Source of the DNA: JAVVHH01 sp965199665
GTDB taxonomy: Bacteria > Pseudomonadota > Alphaproteobacteria > Acetobacterales > Acetobacteraceae
Direction: 5' to 3'
Assembly: GCA_965199665.1 (NCBI GenBank)
Contig: OZ241208.1
Span: 1,364,001-1,428,000 of the forward strand
DNA: 64,000 nt
The notes under the pieces were generated by a model, which saw nothing but the letters and a program-made list of their open reading frames with translations, ran no database searches and had not been told where the DNA came from. Below, in pieces: positions 56,799 to 64,000 of the stretch; positions within the stretch are counted from its first letter, which is position 1; each line of letters opens with the position of its first letter. The position numbers and the translations under genes are program-made.

Positions 56799-59461
56799 TG
56801 GCCGAGCCGCTCGAGGATCGCGGGCACGTGGACCTGGTCGCCTTTGTAGTTGCCGGTCAACGCGTACATCACGAGATTGACGCCGAAGCGATAGGCCAGG
56901 GTGCGCTGGCGCACCCCGCCGGGCAGCGTGCTGTATGGGTTGCGTCCGGCCGCATCGACGGCCCAGGCCGCTGCCCAGTCGTGGCCGCCGATGATGACGG
57001 GGGTCACGCTGTCATTCGCCCGGTCCTGCGCGCGCTGGACCCAGACGGTGTCCCCATCGAACCGGCCCGGAAAGTCCTGCAACAGGTAGAAGGCGCGGGC
57101 GATGACGTGATCGCCGGTGAGCGGGGCCAGCGGCGGTATGGCGAGGCCGACGGTCAGGCGCTTCAATGCCGCTTCCGTGCCGGGGTTGAAGCCTTCGCCG
57201 CTGCCGCCGTCGCGCGTGTCGATCAGGATGATGCCACCCTTGCCGGTGAAGTCATTCAGAGCCTCGATCGCGGCGGCGGGCAGGGTCGCGTCGGCGGTGA
57301 CGGGCCAGTAGAGCAGCGGATAGAAGCTGAGGTCATCCTGGCCTGGCGTGACGCCGACCGGGTCGGCCAAGGTGACGGCGGTGCGGCGATTGACGTAGGC
57401 GGACAGGCCGGCCAACCCGGCGCGGGCGATCCCGTCCACCGTGCTGTCGCCCGTCTGGACGTAGGCCAGTTGCGCGTGCAGCGACGGGTAGTCGTCGGCA
57501 CGAACCGGCCCGGCGAGCGCCAACAACGCGATTGCCGCCGCCGCCGCTCGCGTCCGCAGTTTTCCGCGCAACAGGAGCGAGACGACCAGGTCGAGCGCGA
57601 GCAGGATGGCGGCCAGCGCCAGCAGCGACGGCCCGAGCACGCGCTCGGTGCCGGGTTCGGCGAGGGCACGCTGGGCGGCTCCGGGCACCGGCGCCGCTGC
57701 CGCCAACTCGGGCAACGAGCCGCCCAGGTTGAGCGCGCGGCGCATGCTGGCCGGACCGTAGAGGCCGGGCGGGTGCCGTGGCGAGATCTCGACCTGCTCG
57801 ACCTCCTTGCTCGACAGCGCGGCTGCGGCAGGTCCGGGCGCGGCCAGCACGCCGAACCCGTCCACCGTCTCGAACGGCGGCAGGGAGACCGTCTCACCCG
57901 CGGTCGCGACACCGACGGACAGGTCGACGAGCCGGCGCAACATGTCGACGAACAGGCCGGAAAGCGGCAGGTCGGACCAGTCGGCATTGCCGGTGGTGCC
58001 GATCAGCACGATCCGGCCATCGCCGACGACGGCGGTCGTGACCAGCGGCGTGCCATCGGCCAAGGAGGCCCAGGTATGCCCGGCCAGTTCGGCGGAGGGC
58101 TCGGCCAGCACCTGTCGGCTGATCTTGACCTCCTCCGGCACGGGCAACCCGGCGAAGGGCGAGGTCGAGGGAAACGGCGCCAACCGCGCCGGCTCGCTCC
58201 AGGACAGCGCGCCGCCCAGTTGCCGGTCGCCGGCCAGCAGCCGGACGGGAAGGAGCGGATCGGCCTGCGCCCCGTTGGCGCTGGCCTCGGCCATGCGCGG
58301 CCCCGCGAAACGGATCAGCAAGCCGCCTTTTTCCACCCAGCGCAGCAACGGCGCGGCTTCGGTGGCTTCCATCGGCAGATCTGCGGCGACGATGGCGGAA
58401 ATCGGGCGGGCGAGCAGTTCGGAGACCGTGCCCTCCCGCAACTCGGTGAACGGGGCCAGGGCACGGCGCGGATAGAAAAGCGGCCCGATCAGTGGCGTTT
58501 CGGCGCCCTCCTGCTCCGCCACCAATCCGACCGGACGGCGGCGCCAGCGTTCGTCCAGCAGCATCGCCCCGCCCGCCGAGGACGCGCCGCCGACGACCAG
58601 GCGCGCGATCTCGTTGCGGATCTCCGGCGGCAACCGGATCTCGGCTTCGGCGCTGCGTGCGCCGGCGGCCAGCGTCGTTTCTGCGCGCGCCACGGTGCGG
58701 CCGTCGCCGGTCTGCACCAGCACGGCGACGGGCCGATCGACGGGCTGCGGCAGGCCTTCCACCCGGGCGACGAGCCGGTCGGCATCCAGGCGCGGCGGAC
58801 GGGCCAGCAAGGTGGACGACGTGTCGGGCCGGCGCTCCTCCACCGGTCCGGCGGCAGCCAAGGCCTGGCCGAAGGCGGTGTCGGACGGGGTGGCGATGCC
58901 GTCGGACAGGTAGATCACCGTGCCGGCGGAGACGCGGGCGGCGGCCAGGCTCGCCCCGGCGGCACCGCGGTCGGGCGGCCAGGGCTTGGGCCGCAGCGCT
59001 GCCAACCGCGCGCGCAACTCCGGCACCGGCATTGCGGCCGTCGGCGCAGGGGCAGCGTCCGTTTCGCTCCGCGCGGTGGTCAGCAAGATGGCGGGTCGCC
59101 CGGCGCGCTCCGCCCCGTCCAGGACGCGTTCGGCCGCGGCGGCGCGGAGAGACCAGTCCGGCGCGGCGGCCCAGCCATCGTCGATCGCCAGAAGCACCGG
59201 CCCGCTGCCGCCCAGCCCGGCCGTTGCGTCCAGCACGGGGCCAGATAAACCCACGATGACGAGCGCGGCCGCGACCGTGCGTAACAGCAGCAGCCAAAGG
59301 GGCGTGCGCGCCGCCGTCGGCTGATCCGCGCGCAAGCCGAGTAAGAGGCGGATGGCCGGAAATGTCTGCAGCTTCGGCGCTGGCGGCGTGACCCGCAGCA
59401 GCCACCACAGCACCGGGAGCCCGGCCAGTGCCAGCAGCAGGAACGGCGCCGTGAAGATCAC
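56795..59461 (-). CDS. BatA/DUF4159 membrane protein
   Basis: 888 residues from the GTG at 59461 (GTGA overlap with the DUF58 gene). The N-terminus is BatA-like with helices at 2-22 and 55-75. The following VWA-like domain starts LLAIDDGWAAAP: the MIDAS DxSxS is degenerate (D94-D-G-W-A98). A second membrane helix pair near 640-680 leads to the DUF4159 domain with YPLLYWPVTADATLP and GKGGIILIDTRDGG. Part of the moxR locus; function unknown. Confidence 0.85.
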   Translation of the reverse strand: MIFTAPFLLLALAGLPVLWWLLRVTPPAPKLQTFPAIRLLLGLRADQPTAARTPLWLLLLRTVAAALVIVGLSGPVLDATAGLGGSGPVLLAIDDGWAAAPDWSLRAAAAERVLDGAERAGRPAILLTTARSETDAAPAPTAAMPVPELRARLAALRPKPWPPDRGAAGASLAAARVSAGTVIYLSDGIATPSDTAFGQALAAAGPVEERRPDTSSTLLARPPRLDADRLVARVEGLPQPVDRPVAVLVQTGDGRTVARAETTLAAGARSAEAEIRLPPEIRNEIARLVVGGASSAGGAMLLDERWRRRPVGLVAEQEGAETPLIGPLFYPRRALAPFTELREGTVSELLARPISAIVAADLPMEATEAAPLLRWVEKGGLLIRFAGPRMAEASANGAQADPLLPVRLLAGDRQLGGALSWSEPARLAPFPSTSPFAGLPVPEEVKISRQVLAEPSAELAGHTWASLADGTPLVTTAVVGDGRIVLIGTTGNADWSDLPLSGLFVDMLRRLVDLSVGVATAGETVSLPPFETVDGFGVLAAPGPAAAALSSKEVEQVEISPRHPPGLYGPASMRRALNLGGSLPELAAAAPVPGAAQRALAEPGTERVLGPSLLALAAILLALDLVVSLLLRGKLRTRAAAAAIALLALAGPVRADDYPSLHAQLAYVQTGDSTVDGIARAGLAGLSAYVNRRTAVTLADPVGVTPGQDDLSFYPLLYWPVTADATLPAAAIEALNDFTGKGGIILIDTRDGGSGEGFNPGTEAALKRLTVGLAIPPLAPLTGDHVIARAFYLLQDFPGRFDGDTVWVQRAQDRANDSVTPVIIGGHDWAAAWAVDAAGRNPYSTLPGGVRQRTLAYRFGVNLVMYALTGNYKGDQVHVPAILERLGQ

Positions 59462-60327
59462 GTGGCGGACATCGCGGTGTAGGCGGCGAGCAAGGCCATT
59501 TCGGGCGGCTGGTCGGTGCGGTGGGTCGCGAAGCGCCAGCCGGCCGCGGCGCATAAGGCGGCGAGCCCCGCCTGCTGCGCCTCCAGCGCGGCGGCGTAGG
59601 CCGTACGGATGCCCTCCACCCGCGGCACCAGCGCGTCGCCGTCGCTCTCGACGCCCTTGAAGCGGACGCGCCCCGAATAAGGCAGCAACGCTTCCGCCGG
59701 GTCGAGCACCTGGAGCAGGTAGCCGGTGACGGGGATGGCGGCCATGGCGGCGACGAGGGGGCGGATCTCCTCGATCGGGTGCAGGAAGTCGCCGATCAGG
59801 ACGACGCGGCCGTGACGGGCCAGCGGGGCGGGCGGCGGCATGCCGTCGCCTGGGGGCAGGGCGGCCACGCTCTGCGCGAGGTCCTCCAACGCGAAACGTC
59901 CGCCGCGGAGCCGCGGGGGCCCTCCGATCAGCCGCACGCGCTCGCCACCACGGAGCAGCAGCGCGGCCATGGCGAGCAGCAGTAGTTCCGCCCGCTCGCG
60001 CTTGAGCGGCACCGCGGCGCCGCTGCGCCAGTCCATGCTGGCCGACCCGTCGCGCCAGAGGTGCACGGTTTGCGCGGCCTCCCACTCGCTCTCGCGGATG
60101 AAGGAGCGGTCCGATTTGGCGCTCGCCCGCCAGTCGATCCGGTTGGTACTGTCGCCATGCGCGAACGGGCGGAACTGCCAGAAACTATCGCCCTGGCCGA
60201 CTCGGCGCCGGCCGTGCACCCCTTGCGCGACCGTGGCCGCAACGCGCTCGGCGGCGACCAGCAGGGGCGGTAGCCGGGCGCCGATGGCCTCCGCACGCCG
60301 CGCCGATTGGAACGCCGAAGCGATCAA
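59458..60327 (-). CDS. DUF58 domain protein of the moxR operon
   Basis: 289 residues. The hallmark GDSFWQFRPFAHGDSTNRIDWRASA followed by SFIRESEWE defines the DUF58 family, which has a VWA-like fold and acts with MoxR AAA ATPases. DGSASMD carries the MIDAS-like sequence. The TTG at 60327 overlaps the moxR stop (TTGA). Confidence 0.92.
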   Translation of the reverse strand: MIASAFQSARRAEAIGARLPPLLVAAERVAATVAQGVHGRRRVGQGDSFWQFRPFAHGDSTNRIDWRASAKSDRSFIRESEWEAAQTVHLWRDGSASMDWRSGAAVPLKRERAELLLLAMAALLLRGGERVRLIGGPPRLRGGRFALEDLAQSVAALPPGDGMPPPAPLARHGRVVLIGDFLHPIEEIRPLVAAMAAIPVTGYLLQVLDPAEALLPYSGRVRFKGVESDGDALVPRVEGIRTAYAAALEAQQAGLAALCAAAGWRFATHRTDQPPEMALLAAYTAMSAT

Positions 60328-61316
60328 ACGGCTTGCCCGACGAGCGTGTCGATCACCTCCGGCAGGCCGACGCCATCCGCGCGAGCGGAGAAATTCAGCG
60401 CCATGCGATGGCGCAGCACGGCAGGGGCGAGGGCGGCCACGTCGTCCAGGCTGGGTGACAATCGACCGTCCAGCACCGCGCGGGCGCGAACGGCCAGCAT
60501 CAGCGCCTGTGCCGCGCGCGGCCCCGGGCCCCAGGCGACGTGCCGCTTGACGATGTCGCGCCCCGACAGCTCGGGGCGGCCGTCGCGCACGAGGCCCAGG
60601 ATCGCATCCACCACCGTCTCACCGACCGGCACGCGGCGGATCAGCGCCTGGGCGGCCAGGAGTTCGTCGGCCAGCAACACCGGGCTGGCGCGATCCTGTC
60701 GCGCCCCGGTGGTGGCCAGCAGCATGGTTCGCTCCGCGTCGCGGTCCGGGTAGCCCACATTGACCTGCAGCAGGAAGCGGTCGAGCTGGGCTTCGGGGAG
60801 CGGGTACGTCCCCTCCTGCTCCAGCGGGTTCTGCGTCGCCAGCACGTGGAACGGGCTCGGCAGCGGGTGCTCGACGCCCGCGACGGCGACCTTGCGCTCC
60901 TGCATCGCCTGCAACAGCGCCGATTGCGTGCGCGGGCTGGCACGGTTGATCTCGTCGGCCATCAGGAGCTGGCAAAACACCGGCCCGGGCACGAAACGGA
61001 AGGATCGGCGACCGGTGCCGTCATCGTCCAGCACTTCGGAGCCGGTGATGTCGGCCGGCATGAGGTCGGGCGTGAATTGCACGCGAGACGGGTGCAGGCC
61101 GAGCACGGTGCCGAGCGTCTCCACCAGCAGCGTCTTGCCCAGCCCGGGCACGCCGACCAGCAGGCAATGCCCGCCGGAGAGGATCGTGACGAGCACCTGG
61201 TCGACCACATCGGTCTGGCCGAAGATGACGCGGGCGATCTCGGCCTTGACCGTGCCGATCCGCGCGCCGAGCCGCTCGATGTCATCCAGCAAGCCTGCCG
61301 CTGCGTCGTCACTCAT
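60324..61316 (-). CDS. moxR: MoxR family AAA+ ATPase
   Basis: 330 residues from the ATG at 61316, 11 nt after an AGGA site. Walker A GVPGLGKT at 55-62, Walker B LLMADEINR, then the sensor pattern ATQNPLEQEGTYPLPEAQLDRF. MoxR proteins act as chaperones in metal centre insertion or envelope complex assembly with DUF58/VWA partners. First gene of a minus-strand run that continues, with gaps below 80 nt, to the ABC transporter. Confidence 0.94.
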   Translation of the reverse strand: MSDDAAAGLLDDIERLGARIGTVKAEIARVIFGQTDVVDQVLVTILSGGHCLLVGVPGLGKTLLVETLGTVLGLHPSRVQFTPDLMPADITGSEVLDDDGTGRRSFRFVPGPVFCQLLMADEINRASPRTQSALLQAMQERKVAVAGVEHPLPSPFHVLATQNPLEQEGTYPLPEAQLDRFLLQVNVGYPDRDAERTMLLATTGARQDRASPVLLADELLAAQALIRRVPVGETVVDAILGLVRDGRPELSGRDIVKRHVAWGPGPRAAQALMLAVRARAVLDGRLSPSLDDVAALAPAVLRHRMALNFSARADGVGLPEVIDTLVGQAV

Positions 61317-61443
61317 CCGCATCATCCTATCGGCAAGCAGCACTCACAACGTGATCTGTGGACGCTGGGCTCTTTCATCAACGGGGGTCAGCTTCCTATA
61401 TCGCGTCGGGTTGAGAAAGCATGGGCGCTCCGGAGACGAAGAC
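61317..61443. promoter_or_regulatory. Divergent promoter region moxR / DUF1285
   Basis: 127 bp, AT-richer than the genes. TATATC at 61398-61403 could be a -10 element for the DUF1285 transcript, with TTTCAT (61373-61378) at a longer than ideal distance. No operator-like palindrome is evident. Confidence 0.3.
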
Positions 61444-62058
61444 GTGAACGAAGCCTTGTTCGACCGCAACGCCGCACCCGGACCTTTCCCCGTCGACACG
61501 GCGCTGGGAGCGGCTGACCTCGGCCCGCCTCGCCCGGCACGGCGTCCCGTCGAGTGCGGCAAGCTACCTTTTCTGATCAAGCGCGATGGCACGTGGCTGT
61601 ATCGCGGGTCGCCCATCAACCGGCGTGAGCTCGTCTGCCTGTTCAGCTCCGTGCTGCAACGCGACGCGGACGGCGGATATTGGCTGGAGACGCCGGCCGA
61701 GCGCGGGCAGATCGAGGTCGAGGACGTGCCGTGGACCGCGGTGGAGATGGATTGGTGCGGGGTCGATCGTGGCCAGGTGCTGTCCTTCCGCACCAATGTG
61801 GACCAGGTCGTCACCGCCGGGCCGGAGCACCCGATCTCCATCCGTCGCACCTGTCCCGACGGGCCGCCGATCCCCTACCTGCACATCCGTAACAGCCTGC
61901 TCGGGCCGCCGTTGGAGGCCCGGATCTCGCGCGCCGTGTATTACGAGCTCGTGGCGCTGGCGGTGCCGGGCGAGATTTGCGGCAAGCGGATGCTGGGCGT
62001 TTGGAGCGAGCACCGCTTCTTCCCCCTCGGTGACATTCCGGCCTGCACCGACCTGTAA
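61444..62058 (+). CDS. DUF1285 domain protein
   Basis: 204 residues from a GTG at 61444 with a GGAG site. Family motifs: FLIKRDGTWLYRGSPINRRELV, LETPAERGQIEVEDVPW and the C-terminal GVWSEHRFFPLGDI. Function unknown; the gene precedes nudix, DUF6111 and cca, a widespread alphaproteobacterial set. Confidence 0.92.
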   Translation: MNEALFDRNAAPGPFPVDTALGAADLGPPRPARRPVECGKLPFLIKRDGTWLYRGSPINRRELVCLFSSVLQRDADGGYWLETPAERGQIEVEDVPWTAVEMDWCGVDRGQVLSFRTNVDQVVTAGPEHPISIRRTCPDGPPIPYLHIRNSLLGPPLEARISRAVYYELVALAVPGEICGKRMLGVWSEHRFFPLGDIPACTDL

Positions 62059-62068
62059 GCTGCCGCCC

Positions 62069-62686
62069 ATGGATATCGATATGATCCGCCTCCGGTTGGC
62101 GGCCGACCCGAGCACGGCACCTGCCGAGGCGATCGCCGCGCTCGCGCGCTCCGACGACGCGGCCGATTTGATGCCGGCCACGTCGACACCGGCGGCAGTT
62201 TTGGTGACGATCGTGCATGGGCCGACGCCCGGCATCTTGCTGACCAAGCGCACCTCCACCCTGGCCAAGCATGCCGGCCAGGTCGCGTTTCCCGGCGGCC
62301 GCATCGAGCCCGGCGAGACGGTCGAACAAGCGGCGCTGCGCGAAGCCTTCGAGGAGGTCGGCCTGCCGCCGGATGCGCCGGAGGTGCTGGGCCGGTTACC
62401 CGACTATCTGACCGGAACCGGCTTCCGCATCTCGCCGGTCCTGGCTCTGCTGCCGCAGCCGATGGAGCTGACGCCCAACCCGGGCGAGGTCGAGGCCATC
62501 TTCACCCTGCCTCTCGCCATCCTGCTCGACCCGGCGGCGCCGGAGAAGCGCCGGGCCGAGTTCCGCGGCCGCAAGCGCGAGTTCTGGGTCTGGCCGCACG
62601 AGCAGCACTACATCTGGGGTGCGACCGCGGCGATCCTGGTGCACCTGGCGCAACGCCTGCGGGCGCAGGTCCGCGCCGCGGCATGA
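62069..62686 (+). CDS. nudL: Nudix hydrolase, CoA pyrophosphatase type (NudL)
   Basis: 205 residues. The Nudix box is complete at 76-98 (GGRIEPGETVEQAALREAFEEVGL region, with the REAFEEVG core), and KHAGQVAFPGG and IWGATAAIL are typical of the CoA-diphosphatase branch. Probably hydrolyses CoA or ADP-ribose-like dinucleotides. The stop overlaps the next start (ATGA). Confidence 0.88.
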   Translation: MDIDMIRLRLAADPSTAPAEAIAALARSDDAADLMPATSTPAAVLVTIVHGPTPGILLTKRTSTLAKHAGQVAFPGGRIEPGETVEQAALREAFEEVGLPPDAPEVLGRLPDYLTGTGFRISPVLALLPQPMELTPNPGEVEAIFTLPLAILLDPAAPEKRRAEFRGRKREFWVWPHEQHYIWGATAAILVHLAQRLRAQVRAAA

Positions 62687-62925
62687 TTCGCGCCGTCGAG
62701 CTGGCGCTGTTCGCAGCGCCGGTTCTGGTCTTCCTGCTGTGGCTCCGCTTTCGGGACCGGGTTCTGGCGCCCCGCCGGTCCGCGCTTCTGGCCGCGCTGG
62801 TGGCGGTGGTCGCCCTTGGCGCCGCCTTGGCCTGGACCGGGCTGAACGAGCGGCACCGCGAAGGCACCCGCTACGTCCCTGCGACGCTGGAGAACGGGCG
62901 GATCATCCCCGGTCACGGGACGTGA
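62683..62925 (+). CDS. DUF6111-like small membrane protein
   Basis: 80 residues with two hydrophobic segments (about 5-22 and 33-52) and a C-terminal IIPGHGT. Recognised by size, layout and position between nudix and cca. Function unknown. Its last codons and stop lie in the first copy of a 26-bp direct repeat. Confidence 0.7.
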   Translation: MIRAVELALFAAPVLVFLLWLRFRDRVLAPRRSALLAALVAVVALGAALAWTGLNERHREGTRYVPATLENGRIIPGHGT

Positions 62926-62957
62926 CGAGCCTCCCCGGTCACGGGACGTGACGAGCC
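62906..62957. repeat. 26-bp perfect tandem duplication
   Basis: The 26-bp unit starting TCCCCGGTCACGGG and ending GTGACGAGCC occurs at 62906-62931 and again at 62932-62957 without mismatch. The first copy encodes the end of the DUF6111-like protein (PGHGT and stop), the second is the spacer before cca. Looks like a recent slippage duplication. Confidence 0.95.
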
Positions 62958-62964
62958 GCTTGGC

Positions 62965-64000
62965 ATGACGCCGTTGCTGGACGACCCCGCCCTGCGGGCC
63001 GTGTTGGCAGCGCTGCCGCGGGCGCGCCTGGTCGGTGGCTGCGTGCGGGACATGCTGGCCGAGCGGCCCGTGGCCGACATCGATCTCGCCACCCCCGACC
63101 CGCCCGACCGCGTGATGGCGTCGGTGGAAGCGGCCGGGCTGAAGGCGGTGCCGACCGGGCTCAAGCATGGCACGGTCACCGCCGTCAGCGGCGGCCGCGG
63201 CTTCGAGATCACCACGCTGCGGCGCGACGTGGCGACCGATGGCCGGCATGCCGAGGTCGCCTGGACCGACGATTGGCGCGTGGACGCCGCGCGGCGCGAC
63301 TTCACCATCAACGCCATGTCCCTGTCGCAGGACGGGCAGTTGTTCGACTTCTTCGGCGGCGCCGACGACCTCGCCGCCGGCCGCGTCCGTTTCGTCGGCG
63401 ACCCCGGTGCCCGCATCGCCGAAGACTATCTCCGCATCCTCCGCTTCTTCCGCTTCCAGGCGCGCTACGGCCGCCAGCCGCCGGAGCCGGCCACGCTGGC
63501 CGCGTTGCGGGACGGCGCGGGCGGGCTCGTGCAGCTCTCGGCCGAGCGCGTTTGGAGCGAATTCAAGCGCGTGCTGGTCGCGCCGGACCCGCGCGGCTCG
63601 CTGCGGCTGATGGCGGAACTCGGCGTGCTCGCCGCGATCTTGCCAGAAGTCCGCGACCTCGATGGCTTCGAGCGGCTGGTGGCGGCGGGCGCCCCGGCCG
63701 ACCCGGTGCTGCGCCTGGCCGCGTTGGCGCCGGCCGACGATATCGGCGCGCGCTGGCGGCTATCCGCCAAGGAGCAGACCGAGCTGGCCGGGCTGGCGGG
63801 GCCGCCGCCTGACCCGGCACTGACGGGCGCCGACCTCCGCCGCTGCCTGGCCGACACGCCGCCCGCCACCTTGATCGGCCGGTCCTGGCTCGCGCACGGC
63901 GCGGAGGGCGCGGCGGTGCGGGGACGGATCGCGGCCGAGCCGCCGCCGCATTTCGCGCTCGCTGGGCGCGATGCGCTCGCCTTGGGCGTGGCGCCGGGGC
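62965..64000 (+). CDS. cca: CCA tRNA nucleotidyltransferase (partial, C-terminus outside window)
   Basis: Adds or repairs the 3' CCA end of tRNAs. About 345 residues are visible, and the frame is open to the window edge. The head domain has LVGGCVRDML and the catalytic DIDLATPDPP, then RRDFTINAMSL and AEDYLRILRFFRFQARYG; the helical neck and body follow. ATG at 62965. The 5' region contains the second copy of the duplication described above. Confidence 0.95.
   Translation, partial: MTPLLDDPALRAVLAALPRARLVGGCVRDMLAERPVADIDLATPDPPDRVMASVEAAGLKAVPTGLKHGTVTAVSGGRGFEITTLRRDVATDGRHAEVAWTDDWRVDAARRDFTINAMSLSQDGQLFDFFGGADDLAAGRVRFVGDPGARIAEDYLRILRFFRFQARYGRQPPEPATLAALRDGAGGLVQLSAERVWSEFKRVLVAPDPRGSLRLMAELGVLAAILPEVRDLDGFERLVAAGAPADPVLRLAALAPADDIGARWRLSAKEQTELAGLAGPPPDPALTGADLRRCLADTPPATLIGRSWLAHGAEGAAVRGRIAAEPPPHFALAGRDALALGVAPG

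Noticed and set aside
56375..59248. 957-codon open frame on the plus strand opposite the VWA and DUF4159 genes
   Set aside because: Arg/Gly/Ala-rich antisense shadow with no motif; the minus-strand genes have clear domains and 4-nt overlaps.

Overview
The window is high-GC, densely packed bacterial chromosome. The gene content and order point to an alphaproteobacterium, most likely Rhodospirillales or Acetobacteraceae. The grounds are the rpsB-tsf-pyrH-frr-uppS-cdsA-dxr-rseP-bamA-skp-lpxD-fabZ-lpxA-lpxI block, use of LpxI rather than LpxH, a GatCAB amidotransferase, and a moxR/DUF58/DUF4159/VWA locus divergent from DUF1285-nudix-DUF6111-cca. This placement is inference; there is no rRNA gene. 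I see no prophage, insertion sequence, plasmid gene or CRISPR array.

Layout. 1-5000: serB (partial, minus) diverges from miaA, followed by branched-chain amino acid genes ilvB, ilvN and ilvC. 5008-9722: mfd (minus), an intact HSL-type esterase and a small membrane protein. 9715-11868: a DUF6362-like protein with a coupled small gene, a 46-residue proline-rich ORF with a strong ribosome binding site and hairpin, and a lipoprotein with an esterase fold but degenerate catalytic motifs. 11865-15861 (minus): a three-gene operon of a short LOV blue-light receptor, a YfhO-like membrane protein and an SDR oxidoreductase, joined by 4-nt overlaps. 16111-30641: the translation, isoprenoid, outer-membrane and lipid A block. 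30666-39545: ycjX/ycjF-like pair, DUF808, ruvX, gatCAB, a nucleoside phosphorylase, a DoxX-like protein and a GST. 39595-46850: tRNA-Ser(GCT), msrA, a CaCA exchanger, a response regulator, a polysaccharide flippase, an OYE flavoprotein, five tandem 25-bp hairpin units, a DHA2 MFS transporter and mobA. 47172-51669: serine-glyoxylate aminotransferase, a FAD/Fe-S 2-hydroxyacid dehydrogenase and arfB. 51696-61316 (minus): moxR, DUF58, DUF4159, VWA protein, a TspO-like protein, an ankyrin protein and an SbmA-like ABC transporter. 61444-64000: DUF1285, nudix, DUF6111 and cca (cut by the window edge).

How the genes work together. The central block supplies ribosomal protein S2, EF-Ts, UMP kinase and recycling factor, then undecaprenyl and phospholipid precursors, the BAM assembly core, its chaperone and lipid A synthesis up to the LpxI step; lpxB is not in the window. 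Many genes overlap by exactly 4 nt (ATGA, GTGA or TTGA), so translation is probably coupled, and these junctions support several GTG and TTG starts. The observations most worth follow-up are the LOV operon, the pseudo-esterase lipoprotein, the tandem hairpin array and the structured AT-rich segment ahead of ilvB.
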